Shown: one piece after another, positions 1-12,760 of the stretch
Position numbering within the stretch: position 1 is the first letter of the stretch
How the letters are laid out: the number at the start of each line of letters is the position of its first letter
DNA from: Loxodes magnus
Lineage: Eukaryota; Ciliophora; Karyorelictea; Loxodida; Loxodidae
Assembly: GCA_946699065.1 (NCBI GenBank)
Contig: CAMPDV010001573.1
Span: forward strand, 1 to 64,000
Reading direction: 5' to 3'
Length of the DNA: 64,000 bases
Notes under the pieces: generated by a model
Databases searched by the model: none
What the model saw: only the letters and a program-made list of their open reading frames with translations
What the model was told of the DNA's origin: nothing
Made by a program: the position numbers and the translations under genes

Positions 1-1221
1 GCATATTTAAATATTATACCAACTAAAAATTTATCTAAATATCTTACATGCTTTATATATTTAAATTATCTTACTTTCTATAGATACTTTTAAAATCTTG
101 CTTTCTTTAATCATAAATCTTTATACCAACTGTAGGAGTCAAAATTTCTTACTCCCTTTTAGGTTAAAAAATACATTCTAAATTAGATAGCATCACATTC
201 TAATTTTACACTTTACCTCCTTTTTTAGAAACTTACTAGCTACTTTGAAAATCACTTTCTATATAGTCATTTTACCTACTAATTTGATTCTTTTACAATC
301 TTTTTTATCTCTTACAATCTTTCTGATTTCTTACTTCCTTAGCTTTTATATTTTTACAATTTTTTTTTTCTTATTTTTTACATTCTTTCATATAAAAATC
401 ATACTTTCTTCACTTTATATAATTACCCACTTCTATTAGAATATTTACAGACTTTTTAAATTTTGCCAACAAATTGTTAAATACTTACTTTCTTTAAACA
501 CGTTCTCATCTTCGGCGATATTAAACTATTGTTTTCTGTCTACTTGATTGATATTTTACATTCTTCTTTATAAAATTACTATATTATTCTCTCATCCCCT
601 CATAAACTTTTTTAATGTATTACTTCCTTAATCTTAACTTTTACCTTATATATTCACCTCATTCACTTACTTCCTTTTACTTTTATTTAATTTAATTACA
701 TTTTTTCAACTTAAGCTCTAACTGTACTTCATTTTCATTTCCCAACTTATTAATAATTTCCTGATTTTATATTTCTTCTTAATCTCTAAAAAGACTGTAG
801 AAACCAGAATCAATTCCTTCTTGTCTTTCTATTTTTTACTTAAGTTATTAAATAATTATATTATTATTAGCTAAAATTTGAATATTCTCCTCATTTTCTG
901 TTGTGATTATAATTTTTATTTCTTAAGCTTCTTTTATAAAGTCATTTTAGAATATTTATTCGGCTTTACTTTCTTAAGTTTATAGTAACTTTTGGCCTAT
1001 TTAATCTTCCATTATCTAACTTTTATTTTGCTTCATTTTTATAGATCAATGATAGAAATTTTATTACATTATTTATTCGGACACTTATTTCTACTCTGTT
1101 TTAAGTATTCATCTTAGGCGCAAGGTAAACAAACTAAATGTCCACAAGGAAGAGTCAGTAAAATTCTAGTTTGAGGATTGAAATGACACTAACATAACCC
1201 AAATTTGTAAGATTTAAGCAT
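1..1221 (-). CDS. RING-finger protein with long coiled-coil tail (3' end beyond window)
   Basis: Read on minus from ATG at 1221. The first 45 residues hold a RING-like zinc site: CQCHFNP, then LPCGHLVCLPC and finally KCPNKQC, the C-x-C / C-x-H-x2-C-x2-C / C-x4-C spacing of RING E3 ubiquitin ligases. After about residue 55 the reading continues in another frame as a Gln/Lys/Glu-rich coiled coil (for example ENEENIQILANNN) that stays coherent to base 1, so the C-terminus is missing. The frame change lies near 1050, next to an AAAAA run; it could be an assembly indel or a very short intron. Only a few TGA codons occur in the whole stretch, read as Trp. The neighbour upstream ends 75 bases before this start on the same strand. 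Likely an E3 ligase; the substrate cannot be inferred. Confidence 0.6.
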
Positions 1222-1295
1222 TTTTTATTAATTTAAATTTCACTAAAAAATAATTTAAATTAAAAGCACACAAACATACAGAAAAAATGCTGTGG

Positions 1296-2351
1296 TCATT
1301 CATTCTCTGTTCTAAAGCCTTTATTTTTAAGAATCTTCTAGCATCTAATAAAATTCATTAATTTATTTTTTAACAGTCTAAATACAAAAAAATTAAGTTT
1401 ATGTTCAATGATCAAACGTATTTTTTATAAGAAAGAAAGTGATCTTATTATAGAAATTTAAAGTTAAAATGTATTACAAAAATTACTAAATTTATTTGAA
1501 AGCTAAATTATGAAAATTAAATTTTTTAATTTATTTGTCAAAATCTTAAAAAAATACAAAAAATGTTTTGAAAAATAATCAAAATTAATAATATTCTCGA
1601 TAATCTATAACAAAGCTAAAAAACTTCAAGTAGTAATTTAGGTTTTAGTTAGACGATAAGTTTCTAAATTCAATATAAAAGCATTTTTCTCCAAAATAGT
1701 GGTGCCGAAGCCTAATAGTCCAATTAAATAACCTAGAAAGACTAAAGTATTGACCTTTTAACACGATACTAAACTATAAAGCACAATACAGATACTTGAA
1801 CACGAAGAAAATAAAACAGTTTAAGCTACTGTTGTATATTTTGCTGGGACTATTAGCAAAATTTAAGAAAAGCCATACAATATAAAAATAAGCAAAAGTC
1901 TCAAGACATTTATTTTTATGGTTTATTTCCGTTTCTTAAGAGATTTTATATCTAATTAATAATATTCCATCATACCAAGAACTATAAAAAAAGGCAGCGT
2001 TCCTATTTTAGCAAAAGTAAAACTTCGTATTGAGGGCATTGCTTCAAACAAGAAAGTCAACCCAGTAAAAAAAGCTCAAAATATACATAAAAAATTACTC
2101 AGCTTACAGATATTAGTACAGATATCAAATTTCGAAATTTCTCCTCTTTCTATGCTTTTTTTATGGATGAATTAGATCGAGCAGAAGCCAATTAATAACG
2201 AAGGAGTTAATAGTGCCAATGGTATTTGAAAAGAAGTCAGTTGAGGACTGTTGCTCATTGGATGCATTCCAATCATCACTTTGCTTTCTAATTCTTCAAC
2301 AAGATCTTAAAATTCAAAGTATTCTTCTGATTTGAAAGAATAAACCGACAT
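1296..2351 (-). CDS. polytopic membrane protein, about 7 TM segments
   Basis: A 351-residue reading frame from ATG at 2351 to TGA at 1298-1296, with no frame change. After a short acidic N-terminus (residues 1-40) come hydrophobic segments at about 42-62, 85-105, 118-135, 155-175, 185-205, 212-232 and 250-270, with short polar loops, then a basic tail with KNKGFRTENE before the stop. TAA and TAG occur many times as Gln; one internal TGA is read as Trp. I do not recognise the family; the layout fits a transporter- or receptor-like membrane protein. The RING gene starts 75 bases downstream on the same strand. A fusion of the two is possible but they are in different frames. Confidence 0.65.
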
Positions 2352-2359
2352 TTAGGTGA

Positions 2360-4340
2360 TCACTTATTAAAAAATTATATTTAAACTTAACTTAAGTTAT
2401 ATTAACCTTTCCATGTGATTAAAATTTTTATTTTAATTCTATCACTATAATAAAGTAGTCTTCTAGATAATCCTCAAAGTTAAGCTTAAGTTATAAAATA
2501 AAAGTAGTTAACTAGATAATCTTTATTTATAAAATACTCTAAAGATAACTACTTTTAGCTAAACTTGATCTTATCCTAAATAATGTGCAAGTTTGCTATT
2601 AAATCTAAGTAGCCTATATTTATTAAACTCGAAATATTTAATTAATAATTTCACCTCCCTACTTTAATCTAAGAACGCCGTTTTTTAATTCTACTCACTA
2701 TATCAATAATAAACTAATTAGTAATAGTTTCAATTAATTAGATATCCACATCTGTTAGTCAGTCTGATTTCTCGTTTATACTTAATAAGTTATTCTTACT
2801 TCAAGCATGAGAAGGATTTAAATCGATTATTTGAATGGTAAGACTCTATTTTAAGGCCTCTAAAGATAATTTAAGTTGTATTTATATAAATAGTCTTCAT
2901 ATATTTCAAACGTTTCCTCTTCTTTTATACCAAACTATTGAAAAAATGTATTTGTTAAGCCTATTATTTGATTATTATAATAGCTCATTGGTTTATATCA
3001 TATAGATACATAATTTAAGCTCTTTATCTAACAAATATATCAACTTATTTAACACTCAATTCTTTGATCTAAGCTAAACTTGATGAAGCATTAAAGTATT
3101 CTATTATTCTAATTATGCTTCTCTTTGAAAGTTTCTTTATCCTTAGTTATTGTATACATATATTTGATTGCTTGCTCTCTATTACTAAAATCAATTTTTA
3201 TTAATTAATTGTATAGAAAACTTTCAAGTATTAATGGAATTATATTCCACTCTAGTAGAAACTTTAATTAACTTAAATGAGAATTATACTTCTATCTACT
3301 TTTCTCAAAGCTTTAGCAGTAAAACATTCTACAATAATATCTTTTTTAAAAGTCTGTATATATCTATAAGATCTTGAACATAAGACAATGTAAAAAGACT
3401 TTACTAAATCAAATAACACAAGCTAGTTTAAAAAATAGGCTTACTATAAGCTAAAAGCAATATAAAAGATCTAAGAATCTTTTTTAGTTATTACTATAAT
3501 AATTGAAATTCCCTTAAAATCATCTTTAACTTCTTTTTTCTTTATTTAACTAAGAGCTTTACTATAATGTACTAAACCTTTAATTATTAAATCATAGAAA
3601 TATCATTTTCTTTATATAATTTATTGCTTCACTTTTAATATTTAAGTATTTAAAACAAATCTATTTATATAGATTAGCTTCTTAGATTGCTTAGCAATGC
3701 TTATAAATAGTTCCTAATCTTAAAGCTTTCTTTAGACTTAATTTATTTACTTTTTTTATTATCTCTTCTAGCTCTTTAATTTATTAAAAAATACAACTTT
3801 AATATCTCCAAGCTTACTTAAATGGTATTAAGTCTCATATAGGTAGGTGAAGTTTCTTATTTCCTTTTACTATCCAGTAATTATTGTCCACTTAGATAGA
3901 TTATGCTTTATCTTAAAGTTTAAATAGAGCTTTTCTGGAAAAAATTGTAAACCTATTGGTAAATAAAGATGATATTGAGACTTAATAGACTAAAGCTATA
4001 AAATGCTATGAAATGTAGCCTTATTAAAGAAAGTAAAGATTTAGTATAAATAAAGGAAAGGAGAATATAAGTAATCTATGAGTTATTATTTATACTCCTT
4101 GCTAATATCTTTCTAAATAATAATTAAATTTATATTTAACTTGCAGAACTTAAATTTATAAACTATATCTAAATATAATAACCAAAAAAAGGAATAAATA
4201 GATAGTTCAAAAGAAAGACCATTTCATAAATACTTAAATAATTAATCTTATAAAAATCAAAGCTAATAATTTCGCTAAAAGGAAAAGCATAAATTTTTTG
4301 AAAATAGTATCATTTTTAATAAAAGAACTATAATTAAATG
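2360..4340. other. A+T-rich stretch with weak minus-strand coding character
   Basis: Minus-strand reading between about 3600 and 2600 gives hydrophobic, locally protein-like stretches, but the best frame changes several times and no start or family is evident. This may be a decayed gene. I cannot support a CDS here. Confidence 0.3.
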
Positions 4341-4347
4341 TTTCATC

Positions 4348-5304
4348 TCATCTAGCGATCTTCATAAATTGACAATACGTTTATTATATAAGAGATTTTT
4401 CTTGCATCCATTTAAGAATTTAAAAATCTATTTTTTAGTGTTAAAAGGATTATTTACCTCTGCTTTGAATTTCTTTACTGTATGATTTTAGTAGTTTTCT
4501 ATTTTTTTCAAATTGCTAAAGTTGTGCAATAATAGGTAAGATCAACCTGTCAGTCTTATCTTAATTACTTTAAAATTTTTTGATAGTTGATTTACTGCTG
4601 TTATTCTATTCAAGTTAAACTTAACACTTCACTATTATCTCATCTATTTTCTACCTGTTTATTTCCCGCTAACTAAGTTCAAGGTTAATAGATTCAGTGT
4701 TTTCGTTTTCTTTCTAAGTTAATTTAGAATAATTATCATAAGTTTAGTTTCTTTGGTCATTTATCTCTTCAGTGTTAAAATTTAAATGGAAGATTCTTTT
4801 TTTTCTTCATGAAAGAAGGAGATAATTTTTTACTAAGTTCTTTTATTTATTCAAAGCTTTCATTCGATTCAAGTTCTTAATTTAACTAAAACAGTGTAAG
4901 AGATTCTCTATACGCAGAACTTAGAAATGAAAACTTTATTAGACTTAAAAGTATATCCTCAATCTATTTTTTGGCTTTATTTTCTCTATTTTTGAGAGAG
5001 TTTTAATCTCTACAATTTTTATTATTTTGATGAACGATTTTGGTTTTTCAAGTTTTTTATTGAAGATCCTTATATTTTATTATTTTAAGTTTTTATCTAA
5101 GTTTTTCACAATCTTCTTATTGCTACCTAGTATTTCAACTTCATCATCTTGGATTCTTTCTCTTATAGTTTAAGGGAATTTTATTAGAGCTAATTTTTAA
5201 CTCCTTGGAGATATCAAAGGAAGCCTAAAATCAGATGTCAGCTAACTTGTTGTTTCCTTTTTAAAATCCTCATATATTTCTAGTGATTTTTGGCCTTTCT
5301 TCAT
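4348..5304 (-). CDS. coiled-coil protein, unrecognised
   Basis: Frame from ATG at 5304 (MKKGQKSLEIYEDFKKETTS) to TGA at 4350-4348, 318 residues. The N-terminal 110 residues are Lys-rich with PLISPRSQKLALIKF. The last 150 residues are strongly hydrophilic and helical (NTEEINDQRNQTYDNYSKL; LILPIIAQLQQFEKNRKLLK), typical of coiled coils. The middle (about residues 115-170) reads better in another frame, as KQIEDILLSLIKFSFLSS. The two switch points fall at an A6 and an A8 run, so two compensating one-base indels are likely. No conserved domain recognised; an intracellular structural or adaptor protein is the most that can be inferred. Confidence 0.5.
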
Positions 5305-5309
5305 TCTTT

Positions 5310-6490
5310 TCTATATTATGATTTTTTAAGAATTGGCTTTGCAGATTTCATTATTTGCAATTGATTAACTATTAAAAAATTGCACGATTATTTTAAAATA
5401 TGTTATCGTAACATCTCATAAATACAATTTTCATCCTTGTAAACATTCTCACTATTTATGCTTAAAGCAGTTACTCGTTATACGAACTTTAAACTCTTTC
5501 CCTACTTTTAAAATTAACGATTTTTATCTATTTTAGTTTCCATAAAAGACTGAAAAACGTAAAAGAGACATTTTTTAATTAAACTTGAATTGATCTTCCC
5601 AAATCTCTTTTTATTTTACTTTATAAAAAGTCTAATTGAGAGTTTTAAATCTGAGCGTTTATTTAGATGATAAAAGCCTCTTGATTGCATTTATTTAGCC
5701 AATTTTAATATTATTCTGTTTAATTTCCTTCAAACTTAGCTTCTAATAAAAGCTTAGTGAGATTTTGGTCTTATACTTATGATAAAATAGTGTTTTATAG
5801 ATTTCCCTTTTATTTGAGTTTAATTGTGTAATTTAATCTAAAAGATCTTAAACTAAATAAGAGCAATATGTGCAGGAGTATTTTACATAAAGACTTGATA
5901 ATTAATCGAAATACAACCTGGTAGTTAGTAATTTGCATGAAAGTACTAATAAGAACACTAAATGGAGCTCAAAGGTATTTCTATCTAATCTTAAGGAATC
6001 ACTTATTAAGAAGCCATAGAACTTGATTTAACATCTACTAGCTGAGACAATTTTAATATATAGTAGTAAATAAAGATATTCCACCACAATAGCCTATAAA
6101 GAAAATTAAGAGGCTTATAGCTTTAATTAGATTAGCAGAAGAGAAAAAGGGTATAAAGTTGGGATTAATTATAAAATAATATTATCCTTAAAAATAAAGA
6201 AAATGACTCTATGTAATTAAAGTAATTATTAGTGTTCTATTAAACACTTAATAAGCCTAAAATGTTTATTAACTGTAATAGTTTAATTTAAATTATGCAT
6301 GTATATTTAAATGTATATTAGTATATTAAACTATCAGTAAGTTATCATTCTTTGCAATATTTCTTAATCCTATCGTTTCTGAATAACTTAGGGATATTAT
6401 CATATTATATTATGAAGAAACTGCTTAAAGCTATTTTATATTTAATACTTCTACTTTAATTGAGATAATAAGCTTGTTTTGAAATTAGAA
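5310..6490. other. possible coding stretch on plus strand, no defined gene
   Basis: Plus-strand reading between about 5820 and 6290 gives a coherent hydrophilic sequence (for example KYNLVVSNLHESTNKNTKW), but no ATG and no family is apparent. The rest is A+T-rich with nothing recognisable. Confidence 0.3.
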
Positions 6491-6494
6491 TAGG

Positions 6495-6782
6495 ATGGAT
6501 TGTTTATGAAATGAAATTGATGAATCTAGAAAAACTCAGACATTAAAAGTTCTTAAGCAACCAAAAATATTCGCTTTTACTTCTTACAAAGAAATGCAAT
6601 ATTTAAATAATTCAAAGCTATTCCAAAATGGTCCTTTAAATATTAGAGTTAAAGCGCTTACATTGGACTATATAGTTCAGTTTGCAGTTTTTACGAAAAA
6701 GAATTTTAAATGTAAGAATTAGTTTCATTATTCAGAACTATTCACGTTTAAATTTACTTCGTTAATAAAACTAAGGAGTTGA
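6495..6782 (+). CDS. short hypothetical protein or gene fragment
   Basis: A 95-residue frame from ATG at 6495 to TGA at 6780-6782: MDCLWNEIDESRKTQTLKVL at the start, then LNNSKLFQNGPLNIRVKALT. Codon content is markedly better than the flanks, and only one internal TGA is used (Trp5). No domain recognised. It may be an exon-like remnant of a larger decayed gene that also includes the stretches on either side. Confidence 0.4.
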
Positions 6783-7453
6783 ACAATTTTTAACTATAGA
6801 TGGTAATAAAATATCCATAAATAAATAGCCAGCAATACTTTAATTAACAAATGTATTACCTTAGTGATAGTAGTTATTATTAATAGCACCTAAATGACTG
6901 CCTCATATATTTAAAATAATGAGGATATTATCTATTAATAAGATTTCTACTTAATAGATCTTATTAACTATAATTATTATATGCATGCTATTATTATATA
7001 GTTATGATATCTAAGTGTACTATTACAATGCTATATGAGAAATTATTAAAGTAGCTTGCTATACTCTAAATTATTTCCTTAATATAGTAATCTAACTATA
7101 TCAATAAAAGCTTTTAAATACCATAATGCCTATTTATGATGCTGACATATCTATCAAAATTAAATTTACTTAATAGAGGTGTTAATAAGTCTGAAATTAG
7201 AAGTCTTTAATCTTTATAAAAGGCTAAGTAAGGCATTAATAATCATATAGACTTTAATAATTTAAATCTAATCTAGAAGCAAAAGCTTTAGATTTATACA
7301 TCTACATTTATCTTTAAGTGTCTAATAGATTAACTACATTTAGACTAATAAGACTTAGATAGATAAATTGTTTACTTATATAACTTAAAAACTACCAAGA
7401 CTTTATTAAGTTTACTTTATATCTTAACCTAAATTTTTACTTTACAAGTTTCT

Positions 7454-7942
7454 ATGGCTATTTACTATTTGGCTATTATAGCTGAGAAATAAATCTTTAG
7501 ACTAAAATTAATTATTTTACTAATATTATTAGAGGAAAATAAGCATTAGGAGAGCCCTTAAAATTAGTATAATGGTATAGAACCAATAGCTAGTTGGATA
7601 AACATTAGTTTATTATTGAAATTTTAGGTTACTTTTAGTAGAATCAGAATAGAGATGGTTTCATTCAAAATAAAGTAAATATTTTATAGGTAAAACATCT
7701 ACCAAGGATTAAATAGGGTTATATTTAATAGCTATTGTACTATCCTTCAAACCATATATAAACTCTTTTTTAGTAAACCCCAAATTAAAAAAATTTAAGA
7801 AGTTAAAAAGATTTGGATCAAATTTATAAAAAGTAGCTTTATATTTTTAGCTAAAGGAAAATATAATAGGATAGAAAACAAGTTAAAAAGTGCAGTTTAA
7901 ATATTCATATCTTCTACTCTACCTATTTTAGGCTATATCTGA
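7454..7942 (+). CDS. hypothetical basic protein
   Basis: A 162-residue frame, ATG at 7454 to TGA at 7940-7942. It begins MAIYYLAIIAEKQIFRLK, with a hydrophobic patch at residues 18-28, and is Lys/Ile-rich afterwards (QIKKIQEVKKIWIKF). It has no internal TGA. It ends 21 bases before a SINE. No recognised motif; long frames are common under this code, so this is tentative. Confidence 0.3.
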
Positions 7943-7962
7943 TTTTATTATATAATATTAAA

Positions 7963-8456
7963 TAGTTGTTCGAAGGTGAACAGCAAGGGACATTTTCATC
8001 AGAGGTTGGGGAAGCTAAGTACCCATAATCGACTTTATTTGTTCCTCTGCTTAAGCTTGGCCTCGAGACATCTGCTAATTCAACCTTCGGCACTGGATTA
8101 TTTTAGTTTTTAATTCTGGAAATAAAAATTATTTTTGCGAGCTTCATCAGAGGTGAGGAATTTAAGTACCCATAATTGAGACAAATGTTGTTCTCTGCTT
8201 TGGTGATGCAATGAGACGCAACCCTACCATATCCTTGAACCTCCAACAAGTATTAAAGATTAAGAGTATTCTGAAATTATATCAGTATTTAACATTTTTA
8301 TCAGTACTGAATAATTATACCAGTATTGAACAAGGTTTATCAGTATCTGATAATTTTATCAGTAACAAACATTCTTGTCAGTTGAAACATTTTAAAAAAA
8401 AGCTGCACACCAACGAGAGTGATATGCGCTTTATAATAAAATTTATTTATTTATTC
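7963..8456 (+). mobile_element. SINE-like element, copy a (dimeric, LINE-type 3' tail)
   Basis: About 494 bases, matched over its whole length by an inverted copy at 21612-22095. It has two related monomers, each with CATCAGAGG, AAGTACCCATAAT and a complementary CCTCTGCTT, so each can fold as a long hairpin. Then come about five copies of a roughly 22-base repeat containing TATCAGTA (8265-8385), and finally a 3' end with CACCAACGAG and a short hairpin, followed by TTTA repeats. The 3' end is shared with the LINE at 39.4-44.9 kb. The only standard-code ORF inside is not a gene. A tRNA- or 5S-type promoter was not identified with certainty. Confidence 0.75.
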
Positions 8457-8459
8457 TAA

Positions 8460-9138
8460 ATTTAGATTTTGTTAATTTTAATCTACTAAAAATGCTTATT
8501 TAATGTATTATTACTAAGAATAGTTCTCACTTATTATATGTTTCCGCTGTAAAAGGTATCATAAATGATTATAAGCTTATATTAAAAGATAGACTTTGTA
8601 AAGTTTTACCTTTAAATAATTAACCTAGAGATTAAAGATAAATGAGCTACTTTAGTAGCTTTATAACTTGAGTCTAATACAAGCTAAATGCCTTTAGTTA
8701 ATATAATTATTTTTTTAAATTCAATAATAAGCATTTTGGACTATTTTATCCGAGAATAGCTATCCTATTAACCCCTATGATGGCACTAATGAATAAAGCT
8801 TCTAATTTAATTTGAAAAATAAAATAGCATAGCGATATTTAAATCTATAATAAGTCTTAATTGTAATTAAGCTACTTATAAGTAGAAATAAACTAAAGCT
8901 ATCATATTTAAAGTATCAAATCCATTCCATTTTTCTAAATTTAATTTCTATTAGTCAATCAATTTTAGACTAGAACATTTTTACTACTTATTAATAGGTA
9001 AAACGCTAAAACTATTTAAAGTAATTTTTGGATTAAATTGATTATGCGTTTAGATATGCAGCTCTTATTTTATAATTAAGAATATAAATAAACTTTAGTT
9101 TAAATGGATTTAAGTACCAATTTTATTATTTCATTTAT
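8460..9138. other. A+T-rich intergenic region
   Basis: Nothing recognisable. It includes the upstream region of the aminotransferase gene; no defined promoter motif could be picked out. Confidence 0.5.
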
Positions 9139-9141
9139 AAA

Positions 9142-10386
<1,245 letters not shown>

Positions 10387-10389
10387 TAT

Positions 10390-11010
10390 CATTTATTTTG
10401 ACTCAAAACTTTTAGTTTCTTCTTATTATATATTTTTAATTTAAACCAGCATTAATTGAAGTACTTTTCACACCCAATGGCTCTTCTATCAATCATCGAA
10501 ATATTTTTACCAAACAGCTTAGAATTTAATTTTTTTCTCTTGAAATCTTAAGAAATCATTCAATAATACATTTTTAAACCTAGATACTTATTTTAAATTT
10601 GTTTACCCCTATTATTTTTCCTTTTAATAGCCTTAATTTATAAAATAATTAAAACTTAATAGCAAAAAGTCTTCTTAAGCCTAAATTTAAGGATTTATTT
10701 TCTAATAAAGCGAAATAAATATTTGCATCACTAGCTTATCAATATGAGAGGAAATAAGATCATTCAACCCTTAAAATTAGTTTAAATTATAAATGCTCCT
10801 GCTTATTTTAAATTAGTGAATATAGCCCTTTTATACTCTCAGTTTAAGTCTTCAATTATGTTTATTATCTATTAGTTGAAATTTATTAAATAAATTATCT
10901 TAGAAAGTTATTTAAGATAGATAGTTAAACTAACTTTTAAGTCTAATACTTGAGAAATATTATGCTTATAGATTAAATTAACTTATAATATTAAGAGAAA
11001 TTCTTATAAA
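10390..11010. other. A+T-rich intergenic region
   Basis: 3' flank of the aminotransferase and upstream of the next frame; no RNA gene or motif seen. Confidence 0.4.
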
Positions 11011-11014
11011 ATAG

Positions 11015-11779
11015 ATGTTTGATAGAGAGTTAGTTGCTATAAACTAAGGAATATATTTAAAAGCAATTCAGTTCATTTGGATATAACTTTTCTCACTTAT
11101 GACTTAAGAAAAGCTGCAATATTCTAAGCAATAATCTAATTTATATTTCCTTTTAAATAAAGAAAATGATTATAGTGAGGCTTTATGCTTTTGAGAAGAT
11201 TATACTTCAAGTATTCATATAAAACTAACCTTTATACTATAAGATATTAATTATACAAAATAGGAAGGATAATAGTTATTAAAGTCCTTTATTTAAAACT
11301 GAATTGGGGCATTTTGATGCAAATATTCTATAAAACCAGATAATTAATTTATTTACTAGCGTGTTGAAGTTATACTAGCAACAAAGGAATAAGCAAATCT
11401 CTTCCGAATTTTATTAGTCATGCTAATTACAGAATTTATTTAGATGTTTTCACAAATCCTTAAAATAAAATACAAGCACTTTACTTTATTCTAGATTAGT
11501 AATAGAATTAATATCTTTTATAAACTCCATATGCTGATTTAATTCTGGCTTTCTAAGAATTTCATAGAAATATAAATATTTAGGAAATACATTTTTTATA
11601 AAAACTTTATAAGCAAAAAAATTAAAAGATAGTGAGAGACTTCATAAAAAGTGATAGATATAAGTAAGCTAGTAAAGAGTGAAATAGGGTTTATAAGAGA
11701 TAATATCCGTATATTGCAGTAAATAAGTGTATAGGAAATAATTGGAGAAAAAACTAAATTGAATAGAATAAATTAGTGA
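11015..11779 (+). CDS. hypothetical protein, TPR-like helical composition
   Basis: A 254-residue frame from ATG at 11015 to TGA at 11777-11779. It begins MFDRELVAINQGIYLKAIQF and stays coherent, with helical stretches such as NKENDYSEALCFWEDY and TKEQANLFRILLVMLITEF, reminiscent of degenerate tetratricopeptide-like repeats. Internal TGA codons read as Trp at W-like positions. No family can be named. After the stop the strand becomes extremely A-rich. Confidence 0.4.
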
Positions 11780-12500
11780 GAAGATATGAGGAATGTTTAT
11801 GATAGGTTAAGAAAATTTAATTGAAAAAAATAAGAGATCTTGGGAAAAAAATCTGGAAAAAGAAAATGCTGATTGAGCGCGAAAAGTAAAAAATAATTAA
11901 GTTAAACCAAAAAAATAGAGTATAATTTCCGAGTAATTAAACAATCTATAATACCAATATGACTATAATAAAAAACTCACTTAAGTTTAATGATATGAAC
12001 AAAAAAATTTAAAAGTTAAAAAAGAAATTTTGAGGTAAATAAAATCTATAAAAATATGAATATATTAAAAATAAAACAACCTTTAAAATTGATATTTTTA
12101 TAACGCAAGAACATTTACAATTTAGAAAAAATAAATTAAATATTAAAAAAATTTATATCATTCTAAAAAACATATGAAAAAAATAAAAACTAAAAAAAAT
12201 TTCGATATTAAAAACAATATTAAGTTCTTAAATTGAAAAAAAAAATCATGATTAAAACTAAGAAATATCAGGAAAATCTTCATAAGAAATTACAATTTCA
12301 TAAAACTCTAAATATCATATAGTAAAAAAGATACTCATAAGAGAAAAAAAAAACTTAATAAGCTATGAAAATATAGAAAATATTTAATGAAAATTACTGA
12401 AAAAAGAAAATATAGAAAAATTATTTTAGAAGAAATAATTGTAGAAAAAAATTAAAATTAAAGCGAATTCTAAAAATCAAAAAAAATTAAATAATATGAA
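11780..12500. other. A-rich, low-complexity region
   Basis: Over 700 bases dominated by A on the plus strand (runs of AAAAAT). A frame stays open simply because few TGA occur; the translation is almost only Lys/Asn/Ile, so I do not call a gene. Confidence 0.5.
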
Positions 12501-12505
12501 TCTGC

Positions 12506-12760
12506 ATTAATATACATTACTCTCCAACGGTAAACCCTTTCCTAGTCTAAGCCAGTATAACTGGTTGCGAGGAAGACACCTATTCCGGATGTCGACCTCG
12601 TTGAAATAAACTGAATTTTTTTTCTCTTTTTCAATACCTTAATAAAATACATTTCTTTTACTTTAAATTACTTTCCGACTTTAATATACATTACTCTCCA
12701 ACGGTAAACCCTTTCCTAGTCTAAGCCAGTATAACTGGTTGCGATGAAGACAATCTAAAT
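12506..12760. repeat. tandem duplication (about 174-base period) of a GC-richer unit
   Basis: The block beginning TAATATACATTACTCTCCAA and running through AGCCAGTATAACTGGTTGCG occurs at about 12506-12578 and again at 12680-12750, nearly identical. The first copy continues with CTATTCCGGATGTCGACCTC and a T8 run; the second stops after GAAGACA, exactly where a truncated LINE begins. Read on minus it contains TGGCTTAGACTAGG, which resembles a tRNA-type A box, but no convincing B box. It could be a small-RNA gene or SINE remnant. Confidence 0.5.

Noticed and set aside
8211-8459. 82-residue ORF in standard code
   Set aside because: It lies inside SINE copy a, spans its non-coding minisatellite and is not conserved in copy b.
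11780-12500. Long open frame in A-rich DNA
   Set aside because: Only Lys/Asn/Ile-type codons; openness is expected when TGA is the only stop and G is rare.
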